64,000 bases of DNA from Planococcus salinarum (GCF_007004625.1 NZ_VIFV01000003.1:124001-188000), one strand, 5' to 3'. Shown: positions 6,577-14,793, counted from the stretch's first letter. Made by a program: numbers and translations. Notes: generated by a model not told the origin, from the letters alone.

Positions 6577-7794
6577 GTAAGAAACGACGAGGATGGACCA
6601 ACCGTGTTAATCGGCAAATATAATGTACAGGAATCGGTCCAGTACATCCAAACACACCAGATCAAAAGTATAGAGATTACTTATTACTATGTAGAATCAC
6701 AAATCGATTTCTTGAGTGAATGCACTGCGATTGAATCTTTATCGCTACAAGGGCCGAATGTAAAGAATTTGAGCGGCCTATATCACTTGAAGGCTCTTAA
6801 AACTTTGGCAATCGATGATGTTGTGCCTTCCTTGACAATCGATTTCAGCCAATTGACCACGTTGGAGGAGATTTACGGCACACTGCCGCCTAAGGCAGCA
6901 GCAATCGGCAGCCTGATCAACTTGAAGAAAGTGCAGATCTGGGGCTATAAGCCAAAAGGGAAAGACTTAAAAGAATTCTCAGACATGAAAGCTCTTGTAG
7001 ATCTCGAGCTCATCAGCTCCAATATCATTTCTTTAGATGGGATTCAAGGATTGAAGAAGTTGGATCGGCTAGCACTGTTCAGAATGAGAGCACTAACGGA
7101 CATTGAAGCGATCCAGCATCTGTCGGGAAACTTGACAGATATCGAAATAGAATCGGCGAAAAACATACAAGACTTTGCGCGAATCGGAAAAGTCGGGTCG
7201 CTCGAACATTTAGGTTTAAATAACTGTGGAACGATTCCCTCTATCCGATTTATTAAGCAACTTCCTCACTTGAGAAGTATGAGGTTTTTGGATTCCACTG
7301 TCATGGATGGAGATGTATCTCCTAGTATCGAGCTGGAACACGTTTATTTCACGAATAAAAAACATTATTCTCATCGCCTGAAAGATGGGCCAAGGCTCAA
7401 TGATCGTCCCACTTTTACAAAAAGAACCCCATCGGAAGAAACTGAATCGGTTTCACAAAACTACAATCAGGAGGAACAGCCCTTGCCTACGCAAGAGTGG
7501 AGAATGAGGATGGAAGATGGAGATGATGAGTTTACCGAAGAGAGTATAGCAGAAACGGAAACTTTGCTCCAAGACTTTCTGGCAACACTAGCCCATCTTC
7601 AAGCACCGTCTGAAAAGAAAATTATAAAAAAAGTGAAGGAAGTGGTCCTCCGTTTAAATGTACTGAATGAAAAATATGATTTTTTCATTGAGACACTTGA
7701 GCGAGAGGAACTGCATGATTTTATCATGGAAAAAGCCCAGCAAGCAGGGTTGAAGACAGATGAAGACATCACAGAAGAATGGCGGGAATGGTAA
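6556..7794 (+). CDS. Leucine-rich-repeat protein, cytoplasmic, candidate immunity-type protein
   Basis: The 412-residue protein lacks a signal peptide and membrane segment. Residues about 35-275 contain eight or nine irregular leucine-rich repeats with the L-x-x-L-x-[IL] spacing (for example IESLSLQGPNVKNLSGLYHL, LVDLELISSNIISLDGIQGL, LEHLGLNNCGTIPSIRFIK). A charged linker (290-345) and a helical acidic C-terminus (345-412) follow. ATG 6556 has AAGGAGG at ideal spacing. Such proteins are often found among orphan immunity genes of polymorphic toxin systems; that role is inferred from the setting only. Its promoter and first codons are duplicated at 1706-1851. Confidence 0.75.
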   Translation: MEKSKLRVRNDEDGPTVLIGKYNVQESVQYIQTHQIKSIEITYYYVESQIDFLSECTAIESLSLQGPNVKNLSGLYHLKALKTLAIDDVVPSLTIDFSQLTTLEEIYGTLPPKAAAIGSLINLKKVQIWGYKPKGKDLKEFSDMKALVDLELISSNIISLDGIQGLKKLDRLALFRMRALTDIEAIQHLSGNLTDIEIESAKNIQDFARIGKVGSLEHLGLNNCGTIPSIRFIKQLPHLRSMRFLDSTVMDGDVSPSIELEHVYFTNKKHYSHRLKDGPRLNDRPTFTKRTPSEETESVSQNYNQEEQPLPTQEWRMRMEDGDDEFTEESIAETETLLQDFLATLAHLQAPSEKKIIKKVKEVVLRLNVLNEKYDFFIETLEREELHDFIMEKAQQAGLKTDEDITEEWREW

Positions 7795-7846
7795 GAGGGT
7801 TTTGCATGATATTTATGGCCTAAGATATTGAACAAATGAAAGGTGC

Positions 7847-7910
7847 TTTTTTAGCGAAAGTGAATGTAAATTAAGTGCAGTTAAGTTACATTCAAAATTT
7901 CGCTAAAAAT
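7847..7910. repeat. Palindromic element, GAATGTAA family, copy 1
   Basis: The outer arms TTTTTAGCGAAA and TTTCGCTAAAAA enclose inner arms TGAATGTAA and TTACATTCA. It lies between the LRR gene and the small membrane protein gene. The inner hairpin recurs at 9862-9902 and 10426-10459. The outer T-run could also terminate transcription. Confidence 0.65.
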
Positions 7911-7979
7911 AAATAATTTCCATAAAATGTTATAATTGAATTAAGATATTGATTTGAAAATGGCAGGAGGAATGTCTAA

Positions 7980-8264
7980 ATGTCTTATTTAAGCAAAATG
8001 GTATATGCGATTGCAAATATTAATCCACTTATTCTTGTATTCATTATTCTGCTGGTGTCATTGATATGTGGAGCCATTACCTTCTTCTTGAAAAAAGACG
8101 AGAAGCTGTTTTGGTCTCTCTTTGCTATTACGTTTGCTGATTTATTCTTAGGCTTCTTCTTCTTAATTTCTATAAACGTTTATATTGGTTTAATTCTTTT
8201 GATTCTTTTGCTAGCAATGATGATAAACAAATATTTAAAAGCTAGAAGGAAAGCAATAAACTAA
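7980..8264 (+). CDS. Small membrane protein, unidentified
   Basis: The product has 94 residues and three predicted transmembrane helices (about 14-37, 44-65 and 66-85). A basic tail KYLKARRKAIN suggests the C-terminus is cytoplasmic. ATG 7980 follows AGGAGG (7964-7969) at 10 nt. No family was recognised. It is flanked upstream by a palindromic element and downstream by an IS1182-type transposase. Confidence 0.6.
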   Translation: MSYLSKMVYAIANINPLILVFIILLVSLICGAITFFLKKDEKLFWSLFAITFADLFLGFFFLISINVYIGLILLILLLAMMINKYLKARRKAIN

Positions 8265-8289
8265 AATGATTTGTTATCTGAATCAATTT

Positions 8290-9810
8290 CATAAATCGCC
8301 CTTTTAAAAAAGTGCAGACGATTTCTTGGATCATTTTTTCCATTTTTTAAATTTAGGCGGCTGCTAAAGCGGCGTGCTTGGCGGCTTTCAATCGGTCACT
8401 CGCCAAACGGCATGCGTTGTAAATTAAGGTCACGAATTGAAAATGGACTTTCGCTTTCTTGCCCGTCCGGTGCCGAACGTTATTCAAATCGAACGACTCC
8501 TTCAAGTAAGCGTTGACGCGTTCCACTGCAGCGCGCTGTTTATAGTACAAGGTCCATTTCAGGGAACCTCTGGCAGGAGAGGTGTATTTTCGAAGGTCTA
8601 CTGACCTTTTGATTTTAAAGATTTTTTGGCAAAGGGAATCGTCTTTCAACGGACATGACGCACATTCTTTGGGACGGGAATATTTCAAGGTTTCGTATTT
8701 AGCGTCATAACTGTCGTAGCGATACGCGTGTTCCCGTACACACGTCGGCGCGAAATGCTCATCAAACCCGATGACTTCGCCTTCTCGGCGCGGGTTGTAC
8801 GCAATAACGGCGTGAAGGTTCATCTCCTGCAGTTGTTGATAAATGGGTTTGTAATCGTAGCCCTTTTCCAGGATGCCCGCTTGAAAAAGATCCGGCATCG
8901 TTTGCTGGATTTGCTTCAGGAGGGGAATGGCAGCTTTTCCATCATTCAAGTTGCCGGAACTCATGAGGCCCCGGATAATGTACTGGCTGTTCGTACTGAC
9001 AGCCAAATGAGCTTTGTAGCCGAACCAAAAGGTGTTTTTTCCATCACTATTTTTCTTGATGCCCCATTTCGGGGCCAGCGGCATCTCGTTTACCAGTGCC
9101 TCGGTGGAGGCATCCAATTGATGAACAATTTCTTTTTCATAGAGCGTCTTTTCATCTTCCTGCTTTTGTTTGGCGGCTTGCCATTCGGCTTGTTCGTCTT
9201 TCGGCTTCCGTCCCCGTTTTTTCGGAGCTGGTTTTTCTTTTTTCTTAGACACTGCCGGTTTGTCGCGTGCTTCAAAATGCGTGGCGTCAATCGCCAGAGA
9301 TTCTTCTGTGATGAAACCTTCCTGGATCGCTAGAGCCACAAGTATGTCTTGCACTTTCGACAGCGCGTCAGTTTCACTGATCGCCGCAATCATGCGGGAA
9401 TAAGAAGCTTCAGATGGGACGTCGTCCGATAACAGAAATCCACAGTCAAAACGAAAAAAAGGGTCTTGTTTTAAGCGCTTCACCAATAACTTTATCGTCG
9501 GAATACGCTCCACCACCGAGCGATCAACGAATAAATCATGGCACCGTAATTGCGTTCTCTCGGCGCGCCTCGATGCGTCTTCTTGTCGAAGATATGAAGA
9601 AGCGGATCCAGTTCCAGCGTCGAGAAAATAGCGTTAAATCGATGGGTAGGTTCCATCTCAAATAATTCATGCATGTCAAATAGGTTATCTTGTCTTATAA
9701 TAGGCATAGAGCGCTTTCCCTCCTGTTTGTGTGTTGTTGTGGTGACTACCATTATACAGGATTTGGGGAGGTGCTCTATTTTCTTGCCGTTACACGCTTA
9801 GAGCCGCAAG
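8290..9810 (-). mobile_element. IS1182-type insertion sequence (approximate limits)
   Basis: This is the transposase unit plus flanking non-coding sequence. Terminal inverted repeats could not be identified by eye and the limits are approximate. It separates the small membrane gene from a block of immunity-like genes carrying the GAATGTAA hairpins. Confidence 0.55.
8353..9707 (-). pseudogene. IS1182-family transposase, frameshifted
   Basis: Two minus-strand frames make up one transposase. The N-terminal part starts at ATG 9707 (MPIIRQDNLFDM...NYGAMIYSLIAR) and the main part runs from about 9516 (VERIPTIKLLVKRL...) to the stop at 8353. The join needs a one-base change at the run CGGTGGTGG near 9516. 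The main part has the DDE-type core IAIDATHFEARD (as LAIDATHFEARD), FWFGYKAHLAVS, a Cys cluster (CASCPLKDDSLC) and the C-terminal YYKQRAAVERVNAYLKE with the catalytic Glu. Families of this type are normally encoded in a single frame, so the copy is probably inactive unless the shift is a sequencing error. Confidence 0.8.
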
Positions 9811-9861
9811 GGTTCGGAATTATGAAATTTACTCATCTAGCGATTAATCGAGTTTTTAAAT

Positions 9862-9902
9862 GTTGAATGTAACTTATTGTGAATTAAGTTACATTCAATT
9901 TC
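9862..9902. repeat. Palindromic element, GAATGTAA family, copy 2
   Basis: The arms TTGAATGTAACTT and AAGTTACATTCAA are a perfect 13-bp inverted repeat around a 10-nt spacer. It lies directly at the 3' end of the minus-strand gene at 9902. Confidence 0.7.
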
Positions 9903-10312
9903 TAATACTCTTCGCTTAAAAATACTTCGATGTATTCCTTTAATTCCTCTTTTATTTCTTTAAGGGACTCATCTACAAGTTCTCCAATTATTTTACTTCC
10001 GGGTATGTTTTTCGTAACAGATAAACCTAACAGACTTCGCTGGCATTCCCAGATCGTAATTACATGCAAGTTAAGGAGTTCGCCAGGTGGATTGATTTTA
10101 TCTGTTATGCCTATGGAAATAGTAGAACAATAGCCTGGCTGGAAATGTTCTGAACCATCAATGTTGAAAACCGCGTCAAAATCGAGGTTTCTATTCTCAA
10201 AAATGGATTTGTTTTCTCTTAATAGAATTTCACTGTGTTTTTTTAAGGCTGATTCCACCTCCTGAATCTTCGTCTTTAACTCTTGCGTAAAATCCTTCTG
10301 CTGATATTTCAT
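9902..10312 (-). CDS. Unidentified cytoplasmic protein
   Basis: The 136-residue protein has helical, charged N- and C-termini (residues 5-40 and 105-132) around a beta-rich centre (FDAVFNIDGSEHFQPGYCSTISIGIT). There is no signal peptide or membrane segment. The start at 10312 has only a weak AAAGG upstream. No family was recognised. Its place beside a SUKH gene and its flanking hairpins of the same family suggest it belongs to the same immunity-like gene set. Confidence 0.5.
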   Translation of the reverse strand: MKYQQKDFTQELKTKIQEVESALKKHSEILLRENKSIFENRNLDFDAVFNIDGSEHFQPGYCSTISIGITDKINPPGELLNLHVITIWECQRSLLGLSVTKNIPGSKIIGELVDESLKEIKEELKEYIEVFLSEEY

Positions 10313-10425
10313 ACTAAAATCACTGCCTTTTGAAAAATAGGATAAAATAGTAATTCTAGATACGAGAAGTAAATCCTCTTAAAAGGCTTGGAAATTCTAA
10401 TATGCGCTTGTAATACATCCTTTTT

Positions 10426-10459
10426 CGAATGTAATATATTAGCAAGTAAGTTACATTCA
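10426..10459. repeat. Palindromic element, GAATGTAA family, copy 3
   Basis: The arms GAATGTAA and TTACATTC are separated by 17 nt. It lies 36 bp upstream of the SUKH gene. The inner half AAGTTACATTCAA is shared with copies 1 and 2. Confidence 0.6.
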
Positions 10460-10494
10460 AATTGGCAGCTAGATTAAAGAATGGAGGTTAAATT

Positions 10495-10926
10495 ATGCAA
10501 GAGATTATTAAGTTGTTGGAGACAAATAAAAAGGGTGTAGAAGAGTCAGCGATAAGAGAAACGGAACAAAAGTTGAATGTTCGTTTCCCGGATCAGTATG
10601 TTCAATTATTTAAATTGACCAATGGTCCTGAAGTTGGAGAGTGGACTTTATTTCCCATCAAAGATCCGAAGAATATGAAAAAAACGTGGGACGACGTGGT
10701 TAGGCAAAACAAGGAAGTTTTGGATGGGGAGATTTCCAATAACCTGATTGCGATTGCTGAAGACGGCACCTGGGATTACTTGTGCTTGAAAGTAGAGGAC
10801 GGGAAAGCAGGCGATCCAGTTTATTTATGGCTCCATGAAACAGATGAAACGGAAGAGCTAGCTCCTACTTTAAAAGATTTTATTATTATTGCTCAAGAAG
10901 AACTAGAAGATTTTGATGAAGAATGA
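10495..10926 (+). CDS. SMI1/KNR4 (SUKH) family protein
   Basis: This 143-residue protein has the SUKH fold. The N-terminal helix is followed by ETEQKLNVRFPDQYVQLFKLTNGPEVGEWTLFPI (shown here as the diagnostic E-x-x-L-x-x-x-F-P-x-x-Y-x-x-x-x-x-x-x-N-G pattern), then the ISNNLIAIAEDGTWDYLCLK strand pair and an acidic tail (EELEDFDEE). SUKH proteins are commonly the immunity partners of contact-dependent or polymorphic nuclease toxins. No toxin gene is present in the window, so it would be an orphan. GGAGG precedes the ATG at good distance. Confidence 0.82.
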   Translation: MQEIIKLLETNKKGVEESAIRETEQKLNVRFPDQYVQLFKLTNGPEVGEWTLFPIKDPKNMKKTWDDVVRQNKEVLDGEISNNLIAIAEDGTWDYLCLKVEDGKAGDPVYLWLHETDETEELAPTLKDFIIIAQEELEDFDEE

Positions 10927-11108
10927 ATATACCTAAAAAACAAATCCAGTTTCATTCAAAAAATAGATTACAGAATGATGCGTTTAACCGGCTGTACCTT
11001 CACCTTTAGTCCTTTGATGATAACCACGACAAGAGTTATTCCTTCTTTCCTTTAGCATGAGCGTCAATTATGCACTTCATAAGACTGTTTAAAAGGAGAA
11101 TAACAAAG

Positions 11109-11555
11109 ATGAAACAACTGGATAGCACAAAAGCCGACTTCTTAAAGGAACGGATTGAATCTACTTGGGATATTACACAACATTACTGGTACCCTCTTTA
11201 TAAATGCAAGCGCAGTGATGTTCTAGCTTTTAATGATGATTATATTGAAGGAATTGAAGAGAAAATAACGGATGTCCGTCATATACTCTTAAAACTTAAC
11301 TACGATTCTGCATATGAGATGAACGAAGATCGACTGGTGTGGTTAATCGATACCGATGCACTCGTTCCAGCTATGGGCAAAGATAATGATGAAAGATTTT
11401 GGTTCAGCGAGGATATGAGTTGGATTATTTATGCTTCACATGAAGGGTCCATTACTTTTGGAGGGGAGGAGCTGCTTAATCAAATAAAGTCGAAATGGGA
11501 TGATTGGCAGTCCAATCTATTCGCTATTGAATCCGGCCAAGTGGAAGACGAGTAA
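11109..11555 (+). CDS. Unidentified cytoplasmic protein, possibly immunity-like
   Basis: This 148-residue acidic protein contains HYWYPLYKCKRSDVLAFNDDY near residues 22-42, LVWLIDTDALVPAMGKDNDERFWFSEDMSWIIYAS in the centre and KWDDWQSNLFAIESGQVEDE at the C-terminus. It is rich in Trp and Asp and has no signal or membrane segment. ATG 11109 follows AAGGAG. The in-frame upstream ATG at 11070 lacks a binding site and is rejected. It lies behind the SUKH gene in the same direction and ends with a terminator shared with the module at the left edge. Function unknown. Confidence 0.6.
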   Translation: MKQLDSTKADFLKERIESTWDITQHYWYPLYKCKRSDVLAFNDDYIEGIEEKITDVRHILLKLNYDSAYEMNEDRLVWLIDTDALVPAMGKDNDERFWFSEDMSWIIYASHEGSITFGGEELLNQIKSKWDDWQSNLFAIESGQVEDE

Positions 11556-11630
11556 TTTGCTTAATAAACCCGGAACAAACATCTTTTTTAATAAATTTTC
11601 TCCGGCATTTAAAACTGTTTTTAATATTAA

Positions 11631-11712
11631 GTTTACATATCAGTACTTATCGGAAGCTAAATAAATATAAAGCGAGAAAATAGGCAGATTAAAGCTTGTT
11701 TTCTCGCTTTTG
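11631..11712 (+). terminator. 3' module with terminator hairpin
   Basis: AAAGCGAGAAAA (11669-11680) and TTTTCTCGCTTT (11699-11710) are perfectly complementary. The preceding 40 bp (GTTTACATATCA...TATCGGAAGCT) match 142-180, where the same kind of hairpin is split by an IS. Confidence 0.75.
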
Positions 11713-11719
11713 GTGTGTG

Positions 11720-11739
11720 GAAGTGTACTTTTATGAACG
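11720..11739. repeat. Third copy of the ACTTTTACGAACG box
   Basis: GAAGTGTACTTTTATGAACG differs by one base from the arm at 6438-6450 and lies just after the terminator module, as at the left edge. Confidence 0.6.
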
Positions 11740-11831
11740 CTTGGAATTAATTTGAATCCTTTGGATTTGCTTCTATCTTTAAAATTGGGGAATGGTAAAA
11801 TAAGTATATAGAAGCTAGAAGAAGATTTTTT

Positions 11832-11970
11832 ATGAAAAAAGAGATTGGTACTTATGAAAATGGGTTACAAGTAGGCGTTCGCTTATGGGGAAGCGAAAAT
11901 AAAACAACGCTTTAAAATGGTCAGTGGAGAAATTATTCCCCTTAACACCTTAGAGCAGGCAAAGAAGTAA
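11832..11970 (+). pseudogene. Small gene remnant
   Basis: The ATG at 11832 opens MKKEIGTYENGLQVGVRLWGSENK and then meets a stop. The neighbouring frame continues as KIKQRFKMVSGEIIPLNTLEQAKK up to TAA at 11970. The two halves read as one short protein broken by a frameshift. The family is not recognised. Confidence 0.4.
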
Positions 11971-11991
11971 GACCCAAAAACGAGGTGTCAA

Positions 11992-12294
11992 ATGAAAAAA
12001 GTGTGGATTGTTTGTAATGGCATTGCGGTTCTAATTCTTGCAACTTTGATCGTGCTGGATTATGTCGTAAATGTCGTACAGAGCGGAGATTACACTAATA
12101 GGAATTTTATGGGGCTTGCTATCTATTTATGCGGGTTCAATATCCTGATCGCAATGCCCATCTGGCTCATTGTCCTGCTGATGAACCGCTCCCGGATGAA
12201 CCGGAAATCTTTTTTGATAGGGTTGGTTTTATTTTTAATATTCCTTGGTATGACCGCCTATCCGGTGGTTTCAGCCATCGGGTATATGGCTTAA
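11992..12294 (+). CDS. Small three-pass membrane protein, unidentified
   Basis: This 100-residue protein has three clear hydrophobic segments (about 5-27, 42-65 and 74-95) separated by short polar loops (RSRMNRKS between the second and third). The start ATG 11992 is preceded by GAGGTG. No family was recognised. It follows the broken small gene at 11832 and may once have been co-transcribed with it. Confidence 0.6.
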   Translation: MKKVWIVCNGIAVLILATLIVLDYVVNVVQSGDYTNRNFMGLAIYLCGFNILIAMPIWLIVLLMNRSRMNRKSFLIGLVLFLIFLGMTAYPVVSAIGYMA

Positions 12295-12367
12295 TCCGAT
12301 GGTTGAAAGGTGAGCGTGTTAACGTTTTATTCAAGTTCTAAAATCGCAAGAATTAGTGAAGAAACAT

Positions 12368-12395
12368 GGCCTGCCTTTTGAGGTGGTCCTTTTTT
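12368..12395 (+). terminator. Possible terminator
   Basis: GGCCTGCC and GGTGGTCC can pair with one mismatch and two wobble pairs, followed by six T residues, 73 bp after the membrane-protein stop. Confidence 0.4.
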
Positions 12396-12396
12396 G

Positions 12397-13016
12397 TTAA
12401 GAAGAATTGTTAATATTGTTTCAGCAGTTATGAATCGCTTATACAATGTTTATTAATAGTAAATGCTGATATCTGTTTAGAATTATTTACTTTAATAATG
12501 AGTCGAGTTTGCTGCATTGCAATTGTTAATAAAAAGAATAGTAATCAAAAAAATGAAGCTTTTAGAGAGGACAAAAATGAAAACAACTGGTTTACCAAAA
12601 CTATAACTAAAAGAATTAACTCTTAACGATATTGTGGAGTGCTTTCGATGGTTTCTTGATAAAGCTTTTAAATACGCCTAAAAGGTATCCACTGCTTACC
12701 AGAGAAGAAAATGTAGGCTAGATTAAATCCGGTATAGATAAATCCTTTCTATAAAACCAGTTAACATATGCTGGGTTTCCAGCAGTTCTATCAGTAAAAT
12801 CATCTTAGCGTGAAGAACACAATAAAAAGAAATGCAAGAATGGCCGCTGTTTCTTATCAAACAGCAGCCATTTATCCTTTTGGGGTTAATAGTGGAGCCT
12901 GTGGCTGATATTTTTAAGGTATAGGATCCCGGTATCTATACAGAATGGTAATAGGAAAGGAAAAAAGATAGACTTGACAAAGGATGTTGTGGAAGTCAGG
13001 AATTGGAGGTCTAAGG
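12397..13016. other. 620-bp stretch without an intact gene
   Basis: A decayed frame starts at ATG 12577 (after AGAGAGG) with MKTTGLPKL, a stop, then LKELTLNDIVECFRWFLDKAFKYA and more stops. It reads like a dead gene of unknown family. A hairpin at 12839-12872 could be its old terminator. The promoter of the potassium channel gene should be in the last 120 bp but was not resolved. Confidence 0.45.
12839..12880 (+). terminator. Hairpin, probable terminator of a dead gene
   Basis: AATGGCCGCTGTTT and AAACAGCAGCCATT pair over 14 positions with one wobble pair. The tail TTATCCTTTT is only moderately T-rich. Confidence 0.5.
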
Positions 13017-14033
13017 ATGTTTGAACTGATGAAGCGGATCGGGAAAATTAACACAGCCAAAGTAGTCGTATTTGCATTCCTTTTTTATCTCGCCAGTGCT
13101 TTTATCATTTATTTTTTGGAACCCCAAACTTTCTCTACCCCTTTTATCGGGTTTTGGTGGGTGCTGACTACGGTTACGACTGTCGGGTTTGGAGACTATT
13201 CCCCCGTGACCGTACCCGGTATGCTTTACGGCATGTTCCTGTATTTGTTCGGTATTGGGTTGGTCGGGATTATTCTTGGGAAAATTGTGGATTCATATAC
13301 TTATTACGGGAGGCTTAAAATGGAAGGGAAATTGGACTATAAAGGAAAAGACCACTTTCTGCTTATTGGATGGTCGGAAAGTGTAAAAAAGACGATTGAA
13401 GAGATCTTGTTGAGCAGGGATATTCAAACAGACGTTGTATTGATTGATCATGTAAAGGAGTCTCCTTTTAAGCACGATCGATTTCATTATATTCAGGGAG
13501 ACCCTACGGACATCAAGGTATTACAAAAAGCAGGCATCGATTCGGCTCGTTCTGTTTCGGTATTCGCTTCTGAAAACGCAGATGATGTCCTGGCGGATGG
13601 GAAAACCCTTCTCATTGCTTCAGCTATTGAACAGTACGCTGTTGAAAGCCGCCAACAAATATATACAATTGCAGAAATTATGCACGAGGCGCATAGCCGG
13701 ATGTTTCAGCACGCGGGTGTTAACGAATTTGTTCTTTCGAAGGAGTCGTTTCCTCATTTAATGGCGAAAGCACTGCTTCACCATGGATCCAGCCGGTTGT
13801 TTATGCAACTGCTAAACCATACTTACGGAGAAAATATTTGGGAGATCAAACCGGCTTCACATTGGAAGACCTATGGCGATGCTTTTGACTCTCTCAGGGA
13901 ACAAGGTGCTAATCTGATTGCGCAGGAAGCGGATTTCAGCATTATTCGCCGCTTGGATGATCAAATTCCAAAAGACACCTGGCTCTACATCATTTGCAAT
14001 CAGGAGACCTACGAGAATTTGAACTTGGAGTAA
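13017..14033 (+). CDS. Two-TM potassium channel with cytosolic RCK (TrkA-N) domain
   Basis: This 338-residue protein resembles B. subtilis YugO. The first membrane helix is at about 10-30. A pore loop carries the selectivity filter TTVTTVGFGDYSPV (about 52-65) and the second helix is at about 68-92. A cytosolic regulator domain from about 108 has a Rossmann-like start HFLLIGWSESVKKTI, where the usual G-x-G-x-x-G is degenerate, then IQGDPTD, ARSVSVFA and IYTIAEIMHEAH. A C-terminal subdomain (about 235-338) follows. It would conduct K+ gated by cytosolic ligands. ATG 13017 follows GGAGG (13005-13009); the upstream in-frame start at 12984 is rejected. A c-di-AMP riboswitch lies 110 bp downstream. 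Confidence 0.85.
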   Translation: MFELMKRIGKINTAKVVVFAFLFYLASAFIIYFLEPQTFSTPFIGFWWVLTTVTTVGFGDYSPVTVPGMLYGMFLYLFGIGLVGIILGKIVDSYTYYGRLKMEGKLDYKGKDHFLLIGWSESVKKTIEEILLSRDIQTDVVLIDHVKESPFKHDRFHYIQGDPTDIKVLQKAGIDSARSVSVFASENADDVLADGKTLLIASAIEQYAVESRQQIYTIAEIMHEAHSRMFQHAGVNEFVLSKESFPHLMAKALLHHGSSRLFMQLLNHTYGENIWEIKPASHWKTYGDAFDSLREQGANLIAQEADFSIIRRLDDQIPKDTWLYIICNQETYENLNLE

Positions 14034-14144
14034 CTCCTGTGAGTATGTTTGAAGTTTATCATTTTGCTTATTGATTTTCTATTGACAATGACATTGAACA
14101 AGCTTAGATTTCAGTCTGTTGAAACAGAATACATATGAACCTTT
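14034..14144. other. Spacer between channel gene and riboswitch
   Basis: No gene. TTGATTTTCTATTGACAATG near 14069-14090 contains a possible -35 (TTGACA) for the riboswitch transcript, with ACAGAATACAT as a weak downstream -10 region. Confidence 0.3.
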
Positions 14145-14292
14145 GAATCACTGAATCAGAAATGAGCAGGGAAAACAAGTTAGACAAGAATGTATTTAAC
14201 TGGGGTGAATCTTACTTGTGGTAAGAAGGGATACTCTCAGTCCCGAATCCGACAGCTGACCTCCTAAGCGTTACACAGTAAGTAGAGAGAAG
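14145..14292 (+). promoter_or_regulatory. c-di-AMP (ydaO/yuaA) riboswitch
   Basis: The family's conserved blocks occur in order: ATCACTGAATC near the 5' end, CAGGGAAAACAAG, CTGGGGTGAATC (14200-14211), AGTCCCGAATCCGACAGCTG (14239-14258), ACCTCCTAAGCG, and a closing stem ACTCTC/GAGAG. This matches what I remember of the B. subtilis ydaO leader (TGGGGCGAATC ... CCCGAGCCCGTCAGCTAACC ... AAGCG). Such riboswitches turn off K+ uptake or cell-wall hydrolase genes when c-di-AMP is high. No intact gene follows, so it seems orphaned. Confidence 0.8.
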
Positions 14293-14310
14293 GATCCGAA
14301 CATGCGCCTG

Positions 14311-14341
14311 AGACCACTGTATTTAATGTGGTCTTTTTTTG
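14311..14341 (+). terminator. Riboswitch expression-platform terminator
   Basis: AGACCAC (14311-14317) and GTGGTCT (14328-14334) form a stem followed by seven T residues, 20 bp after the aptamer. It is the expected OFF terminator. Confidence 0.8.
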
Positions 14342-14730
14342 ATGGACTAAACAGAAAAGAGGGCACGACTTGAAGAAACGATCTATCTAGAGCTTTGCAA
14401 AAGGGAGAAGTGGGCTAAAGGTGTTTGGCAGAGAACTCCAGACAGATGAGATTATTCGTTCTTACATCACCATAAAACGCCTGCCATGATTTGCACCAAA
14501 GGAGTTATTGCGTTGACGTATCCCGAACCTTTTCCAATTCGTGAGACAATGTTCGAAGTATCATCATCTTTTAGGATTTTGTGGGCAGGTACAGGAAGTA
14601 GAGAATCAATAGACTTAGCTTCTTTCCTTCTTTATGTTTAGATATACATTTACGCACACTTTAAATGGAAATCTATTAAGCATTTGAAGTCCGTACTAAA
14701 AAAATTATAAACAAAACAAATCTTACACTT
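14342..14730. other. Gene-free region behind the riboswitch
   Basis: No intact frame is seen. Short fragments such as VFGRELQTDEIIRSYITIKRLP and, in another phase, IALTYPEPFPIRETMFEVSSSFRI suggest a destroyed gene, but I cannot assign a family. The gene that the riboswitch controlled was probably here. Confidence 0.45.
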
Positions 14731-14746
14731 AACCTACTAGTAGGTT
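14731..14746. promoter_or_regulatory. Perfect 16-bp palindrome, candidate repressor operator
   Basis: AACCTACTAGTAGGTT lies 48 bp upstream of the start of an SDR remnant and has the symmetry of TetR-family operators. No TetR-type gene is in the window. Confidence 0.5.
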
Positions 14747-14793
14747 GAGTGTACTCAAGCAATCAGAAAGTACAATTAAAAGGAGGAAATGTA

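Noticed and set aside
14200-14341. T-box interpretation of the leader-like sequence after the channel gene
   Set aside because: No GGTACCGCG-type T-box sequence is present. The conserved GGGGTGAATC and CCCGAATCCGACAGCTG blocks fit the c-di-AMP riboswitch instead.
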